Shown here piece after piece: positions 43,401 to 52,592 of a DNA stretch of 64,000 nucleotides (position 1 is its first letter; every line of letters begins with the position of its first letter). Both the position numbers and the translations under genes were made by a program. Origin of the DNA: Pseudoips prasinana. Lineage: Eukaryota; Arthropoda; Insecta; Lepidoptera; Nolidae. The notes under the pieces were generated by a model. The model saw only the letters and a list, made by a program, of their open reading frames with translations, had not been told where the DNA came from and ran no database searches. The DNA is taken from positions 13,764,001 to 13,828,000 of the forward strand of contig OX621237.1 of the NCBI GenBank assembly GCA_951640165.1, read 5' to 3'.

Positions 43401-46400
43401 TAATATGTTAGTGCTTTTACTAATATTTCTTTCTATTATTAAAGGTGTACTGGAAAAGGTTGGGAAAGAACAAACCTCTTAAGTTTATTTCACATGACAC
43501 GGTTACTGTCGGACAAAGCATTTCAACAAAAGCAGTCGGAAGGATGAAACGAGAGGTATGTGTTACGTTTATTTTAACATTAAGTTCATAATTGATAACT
43601 AAGGAGGCTGTACTGCAACATCAAATATATCCTTCAGGGAAGTGAGGTTTTTTTCTGGTTTAGAATTGAGAGGGTCCGTTTTAGTGCAAACATTGTTTTT
43701 AATGCTTATTATTTTTTTTTAATGCATAGTGGATCGGGGAATAGTTTTCATTGATACGCATGCCGACTGAGGGTACTAGAGAATGATGGAGGTATCAGTG
43801 TGTGTGTTACCAGTTATGTGGAAAAATACCAAACAACGTCCGGCTGACAAAAGAAAAAATGAATTTAAAGTTATTTTTAACATGAATTTTACAATTAGCC
43901 TTGGATGCTAGCACTAGTTTACCGGAATATATATATATATATATATATATTAGGGTTTTGAAACTCAACTTAAACATTCACGTAACTAAATTCAGCGAAA
44001 ATTTCTCTCAAGGAGATATATCTTATCGTGCACTATATCAGTGATCTGGTCTCCATAGTAAAAGCTCTGCTTAATTTAGGATCAGATGGCCGTGTGTGAA
44101 TAAAGTCCCAGGATATTATTATATTTACATATAACTTAATTGTCATAAGCTGTTTTGTGGTTTAATATATGACGGTCACCGTAGCCTAGTTGGTAGTGCT
44201 CCTGCCTACTACGGAAGGTTCGAATCCCGATAAGTGCAAATATTTGTGTGATGAGCACGATTATTTGTTTCTGAGTCATGGATGTTTTCTATGTATTTAA
44301 GTATTTATCTATCTACATAAGTATGTATATCGTCGCCTGGTACCCATAGTACAAGCTTTGCTTAGTTTGGGGCTAGGATGATCTGTGTGACATGGTCCCA
44401 CAGATAATATACATATTATAATTATTTTTTAAAATAAAAACAAAAAAAAATATAATTACTTAAGTAAATACGGTTCCAGGATATTACACACACATATAAA
44501 CACGAGGAGAATTCTTCTGTGGAACGACTGACGGTAGTGAATGCTCTGCGTTTATCGAAAAGTAAAATAGCGAGATACTACCTGAAGGAAATTTTCAATG
44601 ATGACGTCACTATAAGCTTGAAGCTGTTGGATGAGGTTCTTATTGGCCAGGATTTTAGTGTGGTACGTATAATTAACATAATATTATGAACTCTATGTTG
44701 GGCACATAAGAGTCCAATATTGCCAGTGAGTGTTTCTGTGAGCGATTAGTGGACATCTAATCAAACGCGGTACAAAAAGCTAGGAAAGGGACTGACACCG
44801 GTAAATAACCTTTAATTATGGTTCTTATCGAAATTGTCTTTGGTTCACTCATGACAGGGTTGTTATGCACTTAAGACAGGTTTTGATAAGTCATAACGAC
44901 ATCAGTAAATTACTTGATACCATCCAGGATCATGATCCAGGTGATTTCTTTGAACTGGTTGAAAAGCAGGGACCGAAGTAGCACTCATTTATTAATGACG
45001 GTCACCGTAGCCTAGTTGGTAGTGCTCCTGCCTACGAAGCTGGTGGTCCTGGGTTCGAATCCCGGTAAGTGCAAATATTTGTGTGATGAGCACGAATATT
45101 TGTTTCTGAGTCATGGGTGTTTTCTATGTATTTATCTATCTATATAAGTATGTATATCGTCGCCTGGTACCATGCTGGTACCCATAGTACAAGCTTTGCT
45201 TAGTTTGGGGCTAGGATGATCTGTGTGATATTGTCCAGATATTATTATTATTTGAAAATAAACCTGGTTTCCGGCCTTAGTAAGTCGGTAAAGAGGGTCG
45301 TCAGTATACAAACCTCTTCTAAGAAAAGGCGTAATATTAGGTCTTTACCTATGAAATTGCCGTTCTGCAGTACTGGCCATTTCAAATCAAAATAATTTTT
45401 GTTTGGCTAAGAATTCTAATTTCAAATTAATTTTATTTTAAAAACATGGATTCTTTTTTCCAAAAGTAGTCATTTCTTTATTGATTAGTGTTACATTTTC
45501 ATCGCATTTCAATCTTTTTCGTCATCATGGATACGTTAAAAATTCGAGTAATTATGGAATATGAGTACCGTCGTGGCAGCAACGCGGCACAAGCGGCACG
45601 CAACATCAACGACGTTTACGGAGCTAACACTACAAACCAACGCACCACCTGTTATTGGTTTGCTCGCTTCCGTTCTGGAAATTTCGACCTGAAAAATGAA
45701 CCTCGCGGTCGTCCGAAGACTTTGGTCGACAATGACGAATTAAAGGCGGTTGTGGAAGCTGATGATACACAATCTACGGCTGAATTAGCAGCAGCTTTCG
45801 ACGTTAGCGTCAAAACAATATTGGTCCATTTGCGTCAAATTGGCAAGGTAAAAAAGCTTGACAAATGGGTGCCCCACGAACTCAATGATCGCCAGCGCGA
45901 AGTACGCGTCGAGACGTGCCTTGCACTGCTCAACAGACACACAAATGAAGGAATTTTGAACCGCATTGTTACCTGCGATGAAAAATGGATTCTGTTTGAT
46001 AACCGCAAGCGCTCAGCAAGTTGGTTGGATCCTGGTTCAGCACCTAAACAATGCCCTAAACGAAAACTTACCCCTAGAAAAGTGATGGTCACTGTTTGGT
46101 GGTCTAGCGCCGGTGTGATTCATCACAGCTTCTTACCAAACGGGGTGAGCATTACTGCAGATGTGTACTGTGAAGAACTGAGCACAATGATGGAGAAGCT
46201 GGCGCATCTCCAACCAGCATTGGTCAATCGCTCGTCTCCGCTGCTCCTGCACGACAACGCGCGACCTCATACTGCACAGCAGACGGTCTCCAAGTTGCAA
46301 GAACTGGGGTTGGAAGCTCTCCGTCATCCGCCCTACTCACCAGACCTTGCGCCTACAGACTACTACTTTTTCCAGAATTTGGATAACTTCTTGGCGGGAA

Positions 46401-49400
46401 AAAAATTCAATACCCGAGAGGCAGTACAAAATGCCTTTGAAGAATTTGTTGCCTCCCGTCCAGCTGATTTCTTTAAGAAGGGCATCAATAAACTGCCACT
46501 GCGATGGCAAAGATGCATTGATTGCATGGGTGATTACTTCGATTAATACAAATAAAAAAATTCATGAAAAAAATTCGTTTAAATTTTTTCATACAAAACG
46601 GCAATTTCATAGGTAAAGACCTATTATTATATTCATATCATTTATTTGCATTCCACAATGTGAACTTAGGTGGTAAACATAAGGCTTATAGCTAGGAGCA
46701 TTATGGACCCTGTGGGGCACAGCAAATTTATAAATATATATATATCGGTAAATTATTATTGTTCGTAAATTATTAAGGAACTAATTGAGTCTTCTATTCC
46801 ATATGACTACTTTACATTTATATATTTATACATTGCACTAGCATATTATTATTTAACTATCATGTCATTCAATAAGGAAATAAATTTTGCATGTTAACAG
46901 TAACAAGTTATATTTGTATGATACATTTGGATCTAACTATTTAATAAAATACTAGCTGTGCCCGCTACTTCGTCCGCGTGGAATAGTGCCATAGTAGTAT
47001 TCGAAAATTAGTATTCGCATGCGTGTGGCACAGTTGTCTGACCTCACGTGTCTGCCCGTTAGAGTAAACACAATTAAGGTCTCTGCACACAGCGGGCGCG
47101 GCGCGGCGGGACGGGACGGCGACGCGACACTGAGGAGTTGTAATGTACTAGATATTACGGGCGACGCCACACACAGCGTCGCGTCGAGCGGGACGGCTCT
47201 GTGTGGCGTCGTCCGTAATATCTAGTACATTACAACTCCTCAGTGTCGCGTCGCCGTCCCGTCCCGCCGCGCCGCGCCCGCTGTGTGCAGAGACCTTTAG
47301 GCTTATTTCGCCACCTTCACCGCGCCGTACGACGCCGGGCTATATATCGAATCAACAGCCTAAAAATAGGTTCCAAGCTTCTAGCTCTAAAAATTACGAT
47401 ACTTCTATACTACTGGTCATCTTTTTCTTTCTTTTTGTTGAAAAGACAACGCCCGCAAAATTTAATACCTGTGTCGTGGGGTACTTTACAAACATATAAT
47501 AGACGGACACAAAGTACATCCAGACAAAGAACAACTATTTATGGGTCACACAAATAGTTGTCCGGCGCGGGACTCGAACCCGCGACACGAAGCGGTGAGG
47601 CGACTGTCTTAGCCGCTGGGCCACACGTGCAGTTTGAATTTCTACTTTCAACCCCTAACAACCTTTTTTTCGCATTAGAAACTAGCCTATGTCGTTTCAC
47701 AGGCTCTAGAATATCTGTGTACCCAATTTCATTTAAATCGGTTCAGTAGTTTTGGGGTGAAAGCGCCACAGACAGAGTTACTTTCGAATGTTTAATATTA
47801 GTAAGGATATTGTAGATTGTAGTAAGCAAGCAATAACTAGTTACATTTATTTCAGGCTGTGACCATCAACAATCATTCAAGTACCGACCATCACCGAGTG
47901 AAAGGTATCCTGCGAGTAGATAGGGTGACATACACTGGAGTAGTTGGAGAGTTGGTGCGGAAGACTGACTTCAACGTTGTTCTTGGACCAGAGAGCAATG
48001 AAGTTGTCAAGATGCTCGTCACTTTTGATGATTATTATATGCCAATGATCGCTGACCAGGTAAACGCTTAAGTATTGTACAAAACCTTGCAGTTATTTTT
48101 AAAGTAATAGACATGTTACCATACTTATGCACCTTCTTTCTTCTTTATCGTATGGGCGGTGGTTATCTAAGTGTCAGAGTTGTTCAAGCCACCCAGTACG
48201 CCTCTACATGGCTTATCGAGTGTTGTCTAATGACCACAACCCGGTCCGAGAGCTTAACGTGCCCTCCAAAACACGGAGATGCTAATAAATTGAACCACTT
48301 TAACGGTCACCCATCTATGGACTGACGGCGTGCCTACTGCTTTACCTCACCGATCACTTACGGACCAGTGAGTGCAAATGGCCTTAAGCGCCTCTATTTT
48401 GTACCGTATTTATTTAATAAAAATTTTTTGTAGAGAATAATTATATATTTTCTATTTAACAGGGACTATTCAAAATGGCTTGCATGGCAACCGACTTGAA
48501 AGAAGAGTTTGACTACTACTTGCAAGATAACTTCAGAGTAAAAAACCCTGGCATCGAACTCAGTATCGACGAAACGCCTTTAATTGATGAAGAGTTCAAC
48601 GTCACAGCTAGGGTGGAAAACCCACTGCCCATCCCACTGACGAAGTGCAAGTTCTATATACAGGCTCCTGGACTGGACGAGCAGTTAAGGATTCCGCTGG
48701 AGGAGGTTTGTTCTACCACGTTTTTCCGATGTAGAATAATGATTTAGGTAGCTTCTTATTATTATTTGTTCTACATCATCATCAGCATGATAAAGTCAAA
48801 GTAACTTTATTCCGTAAAAAATTTACATTTATGTCGAATCGTCATATTTTTTTTTACCCTACCGTGCAGTGCATGACGTGGCAGCTACTGAGAAATACTG
48901 CCAGAAAACTCAGTAGGAATCCTTTTTTAAAATAAAATATACTTAAGATTAATTACAATCATGTGTGTTGACTCAGAACAACTCCATCCCAAGCACTTTT
49001 ATCACTTAAATAATCAGAAATTTTGTAATATGCAACACAATTTGGCTTTAATAATTCTTTTAAACTTATTCGTAGACAATTCTCTAATATCATTGGGAAG
49101 TTTGTTATAAAATCTTATACATTGCCCCATAAAAGAGTTACTTATTTTTTATATATCATCCACTGCTGGACATATGCCTCCTTCAAAGGTTTCAATAACG
49201 TTAACATTTGGAGGGGTTTTCCGTAGTCACCGCGCTTGTCATGCGAGTTGGCGACCGAAGTTAGGTGGTAGCTATAATACATAGATGGCGCTGCTGCCCG
49301 ACTATCTGGTGTATCCCTTAGCCTTTAACGACACCTACGGGATGGTATAGCTCAGCCCTGTTATTCTTTCTAGGCCGAAAACCACGTATTTGTTCTACGA

Positions 49401-50200
49401 TGGTACACAATCATCCTTGCATTTTGATATATCAGACAAAAGAACTACATGATTAAACTTATACCAGCACTCAAGGCCAGGTACCTTTTTGGTAAGTGAT
49501 CGTGGAGGTCAAGCACCTAGGCTCTGGTAAGTTTATAGATGGATGACCACCTAAGTGTAATGATTGTTGACCATCTGCGTGTTTCGGAGGCCTTGTTTGG
49601 CTCTCGGTCTCAGTTGTAATATCTAATTAATAAAAATTACTTAAAATACTTATTTGTTTTTATAATTTTGTAAATATATACATGCTGTACACAGAAACAT
49701 CCAGGCAAAGACACAATTCAAGAATGCAAAGATTTGTCTTGTATGGGGATCAAACCCGTAACGTTTAGATTAAAAGGCACTTTCATTGCCATGTGAGTCA
49801 AGGTGGACGTCAGATATCTATGTTACTTTTAGGTCATATCATCATCAACAGCCTGATATCGTCCACTGCTGGACATAGGCCTTCTCTAAAGGTTTCTAAC
49901 TTTGCCATTTAGAGGCATTTGCCATAGTCACCGCGTTTGGCATACGAGTTGGCGACCGCAGTTCGATGGTAGTTAGTACACAGGAGGCGCTGCATTCATA
50001 CCTAATGTGAAAATGTGTTTTTCCCTTACCGAAAATTAAATATAAATATATTTTTGTTTCAGGACGTGGAACCTGGCGACTTTGCAACAGTTGACTTTAC
50101 ACTGTCATCTCCGTGGAGGGGCAGTTACCAAATTTCGGCTAAATTTCAATCTTGGGAATTGCGTGATATTGATGGATACCTCACCTTCACTGTCGAATGA
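40269..50200 (+). CDS. Transglutaminase TG-B (annulin-type), first exon not located
   Basis: Second protein-glutamine gamma-glutamyltransferase. Eleven exons (40269-40493, 40806-41084, 41174-41325, 41445-41685, 42023-42177, 42949-43134, 43445-43555, 44480-44662, 47856-48059, 48463-48705, 50063-50200) give 705 residues to a TGA stop in one frame. Domains: N-terminal beta-sandwich (1 to about 170), core (about 185-450), two C-terminal barrels (about 485-705). Triad: Cys290 in YGQCWV, His347 in FHVWNE, Asp370 in [10 protein letters not shown]. Five exon lengths before the terminal exons (279, 152, 241, 186, 111) equal those of TG-A, and so does a later one (243). The first codon is split, so at least one upstream coding exon with the ATG exists; I could not find it in the repeat-filled 18-40 kb interval. 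TG-B lacks TG-A's C-terminal tail. Whether the products are cytosolic, secreted or membrane-linked depends on the missing N-terminus. Confidence 0.94.
40806..41084 (+). CDS. TG-B exon 3: rest of N-terminal beta-sandwich
   Basis: Acceptor ATCCAG ends at 40805, donor GTATTA at 41085. Encodes DVDRRGPSSGNTVAIALLDED...YVSITPAADCIVAAWQL...PIYVLFNPWC. The segmental duplication boundary lies inside this exon, at about 40855. Confidence 0.95.
41174..41325 (+). CDS. TG-B exon 4: linker into core
   Basis: Acceptor TTTTTAG ends at 41173, donor GTTCGT at 41326. Encodes DEDRRYECVLETGGLLFRAFN...PWNYAQFGKNILECSLYLVRKVGK. Confidence 0.93.
41445..41685 (+). CDS. TG-B exon 5: catalytic cysteine
   Basis: Acceptor TTTTAG ends at 41444, donor GTAAAT at 41686. 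Encodes VKGRGRADPIQTGRALAA...YGQCWVYAAVLTT; catalytic Cys codon TGT at 41655-41657. Confidence 0.95.
42023..42177 (+). CDS. TG-B exon 6: catalytic histidine
   Basis: Acceptor TTTTTCAG ends at 42022, donor GTGAGA at 42178. Encodes VCRALGIPCRPVTGFNSAHD...FWNFHVWNE; His codon CAT at 42163-42165. Confidence 0.95.
42625..42842 (+). mobile_element. tRNA-derived SINE, family A (decayed)
   Basis: Head TTGGCGTGGTTTATAAATGC, B box GTTGGTTCGATTCCC, tail CCCAGGATATTATTATTATT; the middle is shortened. In a TG-B intron. Confidence 0.78.
42949..43134 (+). CDS. TG-B exon 7: catalytic aspartate
   Basis: Acceptor CAACAG ends at 42948, donor GTAAAT at 43135. Encodes [24 protein letters not shown] with Asp codon GAT at 43003-43005, then CGPASLQAI and FATVNADM. 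Confidence 0.95.
43445..43555 (+). CDS. TG-B exon 8: core, distal part
   Basis: Acceptor TTAAAG ends at 43444, donor GTATGT at 43556. Encodes VYWKRLGKNKPLKFISHDTVTVGQSISTKAVGRMKRE, the VGxxISTK block. Confidence 0.93.
43928..43952. repeat. (AT)n microsatellite
   Basis: About twelve uninterrupted AT units in the TG-B intron after exon 8. Confidence 0.9.
44030..44122 (+). mobile_element. SINE family A, 3' fragment
   Basis: GATCTGGTCTCCATAGTAAA to CCCAGGATATTATT, without the tRNA head. Confidence 0.75.
44171..44403 (+). mobile_element. tRNA-derived SINE, family B
   Basis: GACGGTCACCGTAGCCTAG head with a small deletion before the B box (CTACGGAAGGTTCGAATCCC). Confidence 0.82.
44480..44662 (+). 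CDS. TG-B exon 9: end of core, linker to barrel 1
   Basis: Acceptor TTCCAG ends at 44479, donor GTACGT at 44663. Encodes DITHTYKHEENSSVERLTVVNAL...ISLKLLDEVLIGQDFSV. The next intron, about 3.2 kb, holds a mariner and a Helitron with nested insertions. Confidence 0.93.
44997..45237 (+). mobile_element. tRNA-derived SINE, family B
   Basis: Full-length with both boxes; a 12-base block (CTGGTACCATG) is doubled near 45165. Confidence 0.84.
45340..46621 (+). mobile_element. Complete mariner element, 1282 bp
   Basis: Inverted ends GGTCTTTACCTATGAAATTG at 45340 and its inverse ending at 46621, about 28 bp with one or two mismatches, flanked by TA (45338-45339, 46622-46623). One uninterrupted transposase frame. 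In TG-B intron 9, same strand. Confidence 0.95.
45527..46546 (+). CDS. Mariner transposase (cecropia-type), apparently intact
   Basis: 339 residues, the usual mariner length; I chose the second Met (ATG at 45527), since the upstream Met at 45488 gives 13 extra residues unlike the family. The N-terminal half has paired helix-turn-helix regions (NAAQAARNINDVYG, then ELAAAFDVSVKTILVHLRQIGKV), and WVPHELNDRQ is the mariner linker motif. Catalytic acids: Asp in VTCDEKWILFDNR, Asp in LLHDNARPHTA, and third Asp in YSPDLAPTDYYFF, the D,D34D layout. It cuts and pastes at TA by binding the element's own ends. No stop or frameshift seen. The cecropia subfamily is inferred from likeness to that group, which includes human Hsmar1. 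Confidence 0.95.
   Translation: MDTLKIRVIMEYEYRRGSNAAQAARNINDVYGANTTNQRTTCYWFARFRSGNFDLKNEPRGRPKTLVDNDELKAVVEADDTQSTAELAAAFDVSVKTILVHLRQIGKVKKLDKWVPHELNDRQREVRVETCLALLNRHTNEGILNRIVTCDEKWILFDNRKRSASWLDPGSAPKQCPKRKLTPRKVMVTVWWSSAGVIHHSFLPNGVSITADVYCEELSTMMEKLAHLQPALVNRSSPLLLHDNARPHTAQQTVSKLQELGLEALRHPPYSPDLAPTDYYFFQNLDNFLAGKKFNTREAVQNAFEEFVASRPADFFKKGINKLPLRWQRCIDCMGDYFD
47077..47296. mobile_element. GC-rich fold-back MITE, 220 bp, TTA target duplication
   Basis: Arms of about 100 bp (AGGTCTCTGCACACAGCGGG at each end, inverted) with very few mismatches; only about 15-20 bases in the middle are unpaired. TTA at 47074-47076 and 47297-47299. PIF/Harbinger elements make 3-bp TWA duplications, so that superfamily is inferred. 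Confidence 0.88.
47478..47632 (-). mobile_element. tRNA-derived SINE, family C
   Basis: Plus strand shows GCGGGACTCGAACCCGCGAC (inverse B box) and TTAGCCGCTGGGCCACACG (inverse A box). Confidence 0.8.
47856..48059 (+). CDS. TG-B exon 10: C-terminal barrel 1
   Basis: Acceptor TTTCAG ends at 47855, donor GTAAAC at 48060. Encodes AVTINNHSSTDHHRVKGILRVDRVTYTGVV... to ...MPMIADQ. 204 bases, one codon more than in TG-A. Confidence 0.93.
48119..48390 (+). repeat. Dispersed repeat F
   Basis: Second near-complete copy (ATCGTATGGGCGGTGG ... CACCCATCTATGGACTGACG); in TG-B intron 10. Confidence 0.8.
48463..48705 (+). CDS. TG-B exon 11: C-terminal barrels 1/2
   Basis: Acceptor TTAACAG ends at 48462, donor GTTTGT at 48706. 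Encodes GLFKMACMATDLKEEFDYYLQDNFRVKNPGI...NPLPIPLTKCKFYIQAPGLDEQ. Confidence 0.93.
49149..49997. repeat. Repeats E, F and a SINE in the last TG-B intron
   Basis: 49149-49390 and 49844-49997 are repeat E (ATCCACTGCTGGACATATGC; GTCCACTGCTGGACATAGGC). 49430-49625 is an inverted repeat F piece. 49670-49800 is a decayed inverted SINE (GGGGATCAAACCCGTAACG). Confidence 0.65.
50063..50200 (+). CDS. TG-B terminal exon
   Basis: Acceptor TTTCAG ends at 50062; TGA stop at 50198-50200. Encodes DVEPGDFATVDFTLSSPWRGSYQISAKFQSWELRDIDGYLTFTVE and stops right after the last barrel strand. I see no AATAAA in the first 200 bases downstream; the first clear one is near 51002, inside a retrotransposon tail. Confidence 0.94.
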   Translation, partial: DVEPGDFATVDFTLSSPWRGSYQISAKFQSWELRDIDGYLTFTVE

Positions 50201-50339
50201 TTTACTTTCTCACAATGTTCTACCTAATTATTTTTTGTTCTAAATGTTAAACGCTTTGTATCAATCAAAAATCTATATTTTGTTATAAGTTTCATTAATC
50301 TTGTTAAGGGGCTTACAACAGTTGCATTTAATTGCGACC

Positions 50340-51040
50340 GTCGTTATAAACGCAAGGTTCACTAATTAGTTCACTAATTAGCTACAAAGTTCACTATTAA
50401 TACTGAATTCCACACCCACCGAACCATTGAGACACGATGTAGTAAAATTAAAGAACGTTTTGAATTCCTTTGTGACACACATTCGAGGCTTTTAAGATCA
50501 TCAGAAAACCTTAAATTGCACATTCCAGCGCACTCTTCCACCTTTATGGACAAATCATTTGCAGTCCAAGCAGCTCGTTTGTGGAATGAGTTACCAACTT
50601 CTATTAAATGCTCTCAGACTATAGTAAGCTTCAAAAAACTTGTGAAAGACCACTATCTGTCTCTATCATAATAATTATTAATGTATTTTATATGTATATA
50701 GTATTTTAATATAGTATTATATTTATAGTATAGTATAATATAGTATTTTATTTACGTATATGTATCTGTTATAATAATATGATCATTACATTAGTTTTTT
50801 AGTATATCTTGTTAATTATCTATTTTCTTTCTATTTTTATCTATGTACCACACTTTGTTGCACCGTCCCCGGCATTTTTACACACTTAATTCCTATCCAT
50901 CCAAAGGTTGTCTGGAAGAAATCGCTTTATGCGATAAGACCGCCCATTGTACATTATAATTAATGTTTCTTTGTTAATGTTCTTTTTTATTTTTTTGTGT
51001 ACAATAAAGTGTATTTTATTTATTTAAAATATATCTTAAA
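50340..51040 (+). mobile_element. Non-LTR retrotransposon 3' end
   Basis: A frame near 50440-50670 reads LKLHIPAHSSTFMDKSFAVQAARLWNELPTSIK, then SFKKLVKDHYLSLS and a stop, the usual C-terminus of jockey/CR1-like RT proteins. The 3' UTR has ACAATAAAGTGTATTTTATT at about 51000. It begins within about 150 bases of the TG-B stop. Confidence 0.8.
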
Positions 51041-51862
51041 CACAATTAAGAGATAGACAATTAAGAGCATTTAACTTACATATAACCACTTTGATAAAAC
51101 TGAAATAATTTACCTAAGTAACTTGATCGTTACAATCATAAATTAAGTTTTGATACTAAATTATCGATGTAAACCATGTACCGAGAAATAATTAATCATG
51201 TACAAGTTTTCAGATATCTTAAAAATTAATTCAAACAAAAGTTAACAGATAGTATATATCTGTTGACTTTTGTAAGTTTAAGTAAGCTTAAGGTAAATTA
51301 AAACAAACACGCTCACTTCCCAGTTATCTTGGATTCGTTTATAATATTCCGTTCAAGATTGTTTGAAAGAAATCGCACATTGTACTTTAATACCTGTATG
51401 TCATTGATATAAACTACTACTAGTTATTTAACTCAATACTGTATGTTATATTATTCTATTATATCTTCGATGTGCAATAAAGAATATTTTGCTATGCTTT
51501 ACTTTTACTTTTATTTATAAATTACCAAGCATATGTCAAAATAGATTGTAAATGTTGTTTGTATGTACTTCTGGGTTTTTCAGTCTTTTCTTATTACATT
51601 TCTTATAAAATTCATTGTAATGCTACCTTACAAAGTAAAAAACTATATTATTGGTTTGCTTTAAATTTAGCGCTCTATAAATTGCCTCGAGCTCGGTAGT
51701 CATGTTATTTATGATTTTATATTTTTTTTAAAAGATGTAGAGAGAAACAATGTCATATGGAGCATACTGTTTTTTACCTTGCATGACGAGTTCTACCAGT
51801 CAACTCCTACCGCAAGTCATGATAAGGAACTGCGTTTCAGAAATAAACTACTCCCGTGGGCT
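51041..51862. other. Intergenic, nothing recognised
   Basis: AT-rich, with a scrap like a retrotransposon 3' end at about 51460-51520 (GTGCAATAAAGAATATTTTG). Confidence 0.4.
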
Positions 51863-52592
51863 TCCAAACAGAATAAGCCATCGCTAAAATGTTTGTCGAA
51901 ATTAGCCAAACGCGAAGAAAACAAACCAAAACTTTGTCAAAGCAGAAATAAAGAAGTTACAGGGGTTTTAAGTTGGCCGCGCGAATGTAACGTGGAGGAT
52001 TGCGCGGCTATGGAGATCTCAACAACTACTTGGGATAGAGATCTAATTCTTTTTGTTAATTGAACATTTCATTTGTCAACAATTGTTGAAAAAGGAAGTA
52101 TAAGACTAAGATGACTATTTCACGAAATATTCACCTTGGAAGTTATGGCCGCGCAATCGTGTACCTGATGTTTCTTTAATCTCGATTATTTCGTCAAAAC
52201 TTAAGATTTCATGCAGCAAAACTGTTACTAGAAGAAAGGTTTTAATATGTCCAAAGTACTGAAAGCATTTAATTCCACCAAAGTTTATTTAAACAAACGA
52301 AATCAAGCCAAAACAAAAGTTACGTGGCCGCGCAGTCGTAACGTTACTTTGAACGCTAATATCTCATTATCTATAATTGTTAAGGTTTCGGTGTGAACAT
52401 CCATTTATTCTTAATATTAACCTGATCAGATTGTCATATTGTTTTACCTTCAGAACAGTTTTCTACGTGTCTAATCTCGAAAATAATGTTATCTCTTACA
52501 ATGTTCGATCAGAGTGACCATCATTTCGGTTTAATATGGGAATATATTTAGCTCTACTAGACGAAAATGTACCTATTACGAATAATTGTCAA
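51863..52592 (+). repeat. Left arm of a long inverted repeat (about 0.7 kb)
   Basis: Matches 55280-55975 in inverse over nearly the whole length, from CCAAACAG to GACGAAAATG. It holds GGCCGCGC-type motifs at about 51974, 52150 and 52325. The short frame here (ending FVN at 52063) has a matching frame in the other arm. Confidence 0.82.

Larger units (their letters stand above)
46952..47807 (-). mobile_element. Helitron-like element with two nested insertions
   Basis: Minus strand: starts TCCTTACTAATATTAAAC at 47807, ends CTAG at 46952 with the AGCTGTGCCCGCTACTTCG block. Same family as 374-1020. It contains the fold-back MITE 47077-47296 and the SINE 47478-47632. Confidence 0.75.

Noticed and set aside
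45488..45526. Upstream Met giving a 352-residue mariner transposase
   Set aside because: The 13 added residues are unlike mariner N-termini; the Met at 45527 gives the family length.
47019..47557. Several open frames of 68-104 residues on both strands
   Set aside because: They arise from the GC-rich fold-back MITE, whose arms give mirror-image frames; no protein-like content.
51779..52063. 94-residue open frame, with a relative on the opposite strand at 55795-56031
   Set aside because: The relatives are just the two arms of the long inverted repeat. No family is recognised and there is no sign of codon constraint beyond shared ancestry.
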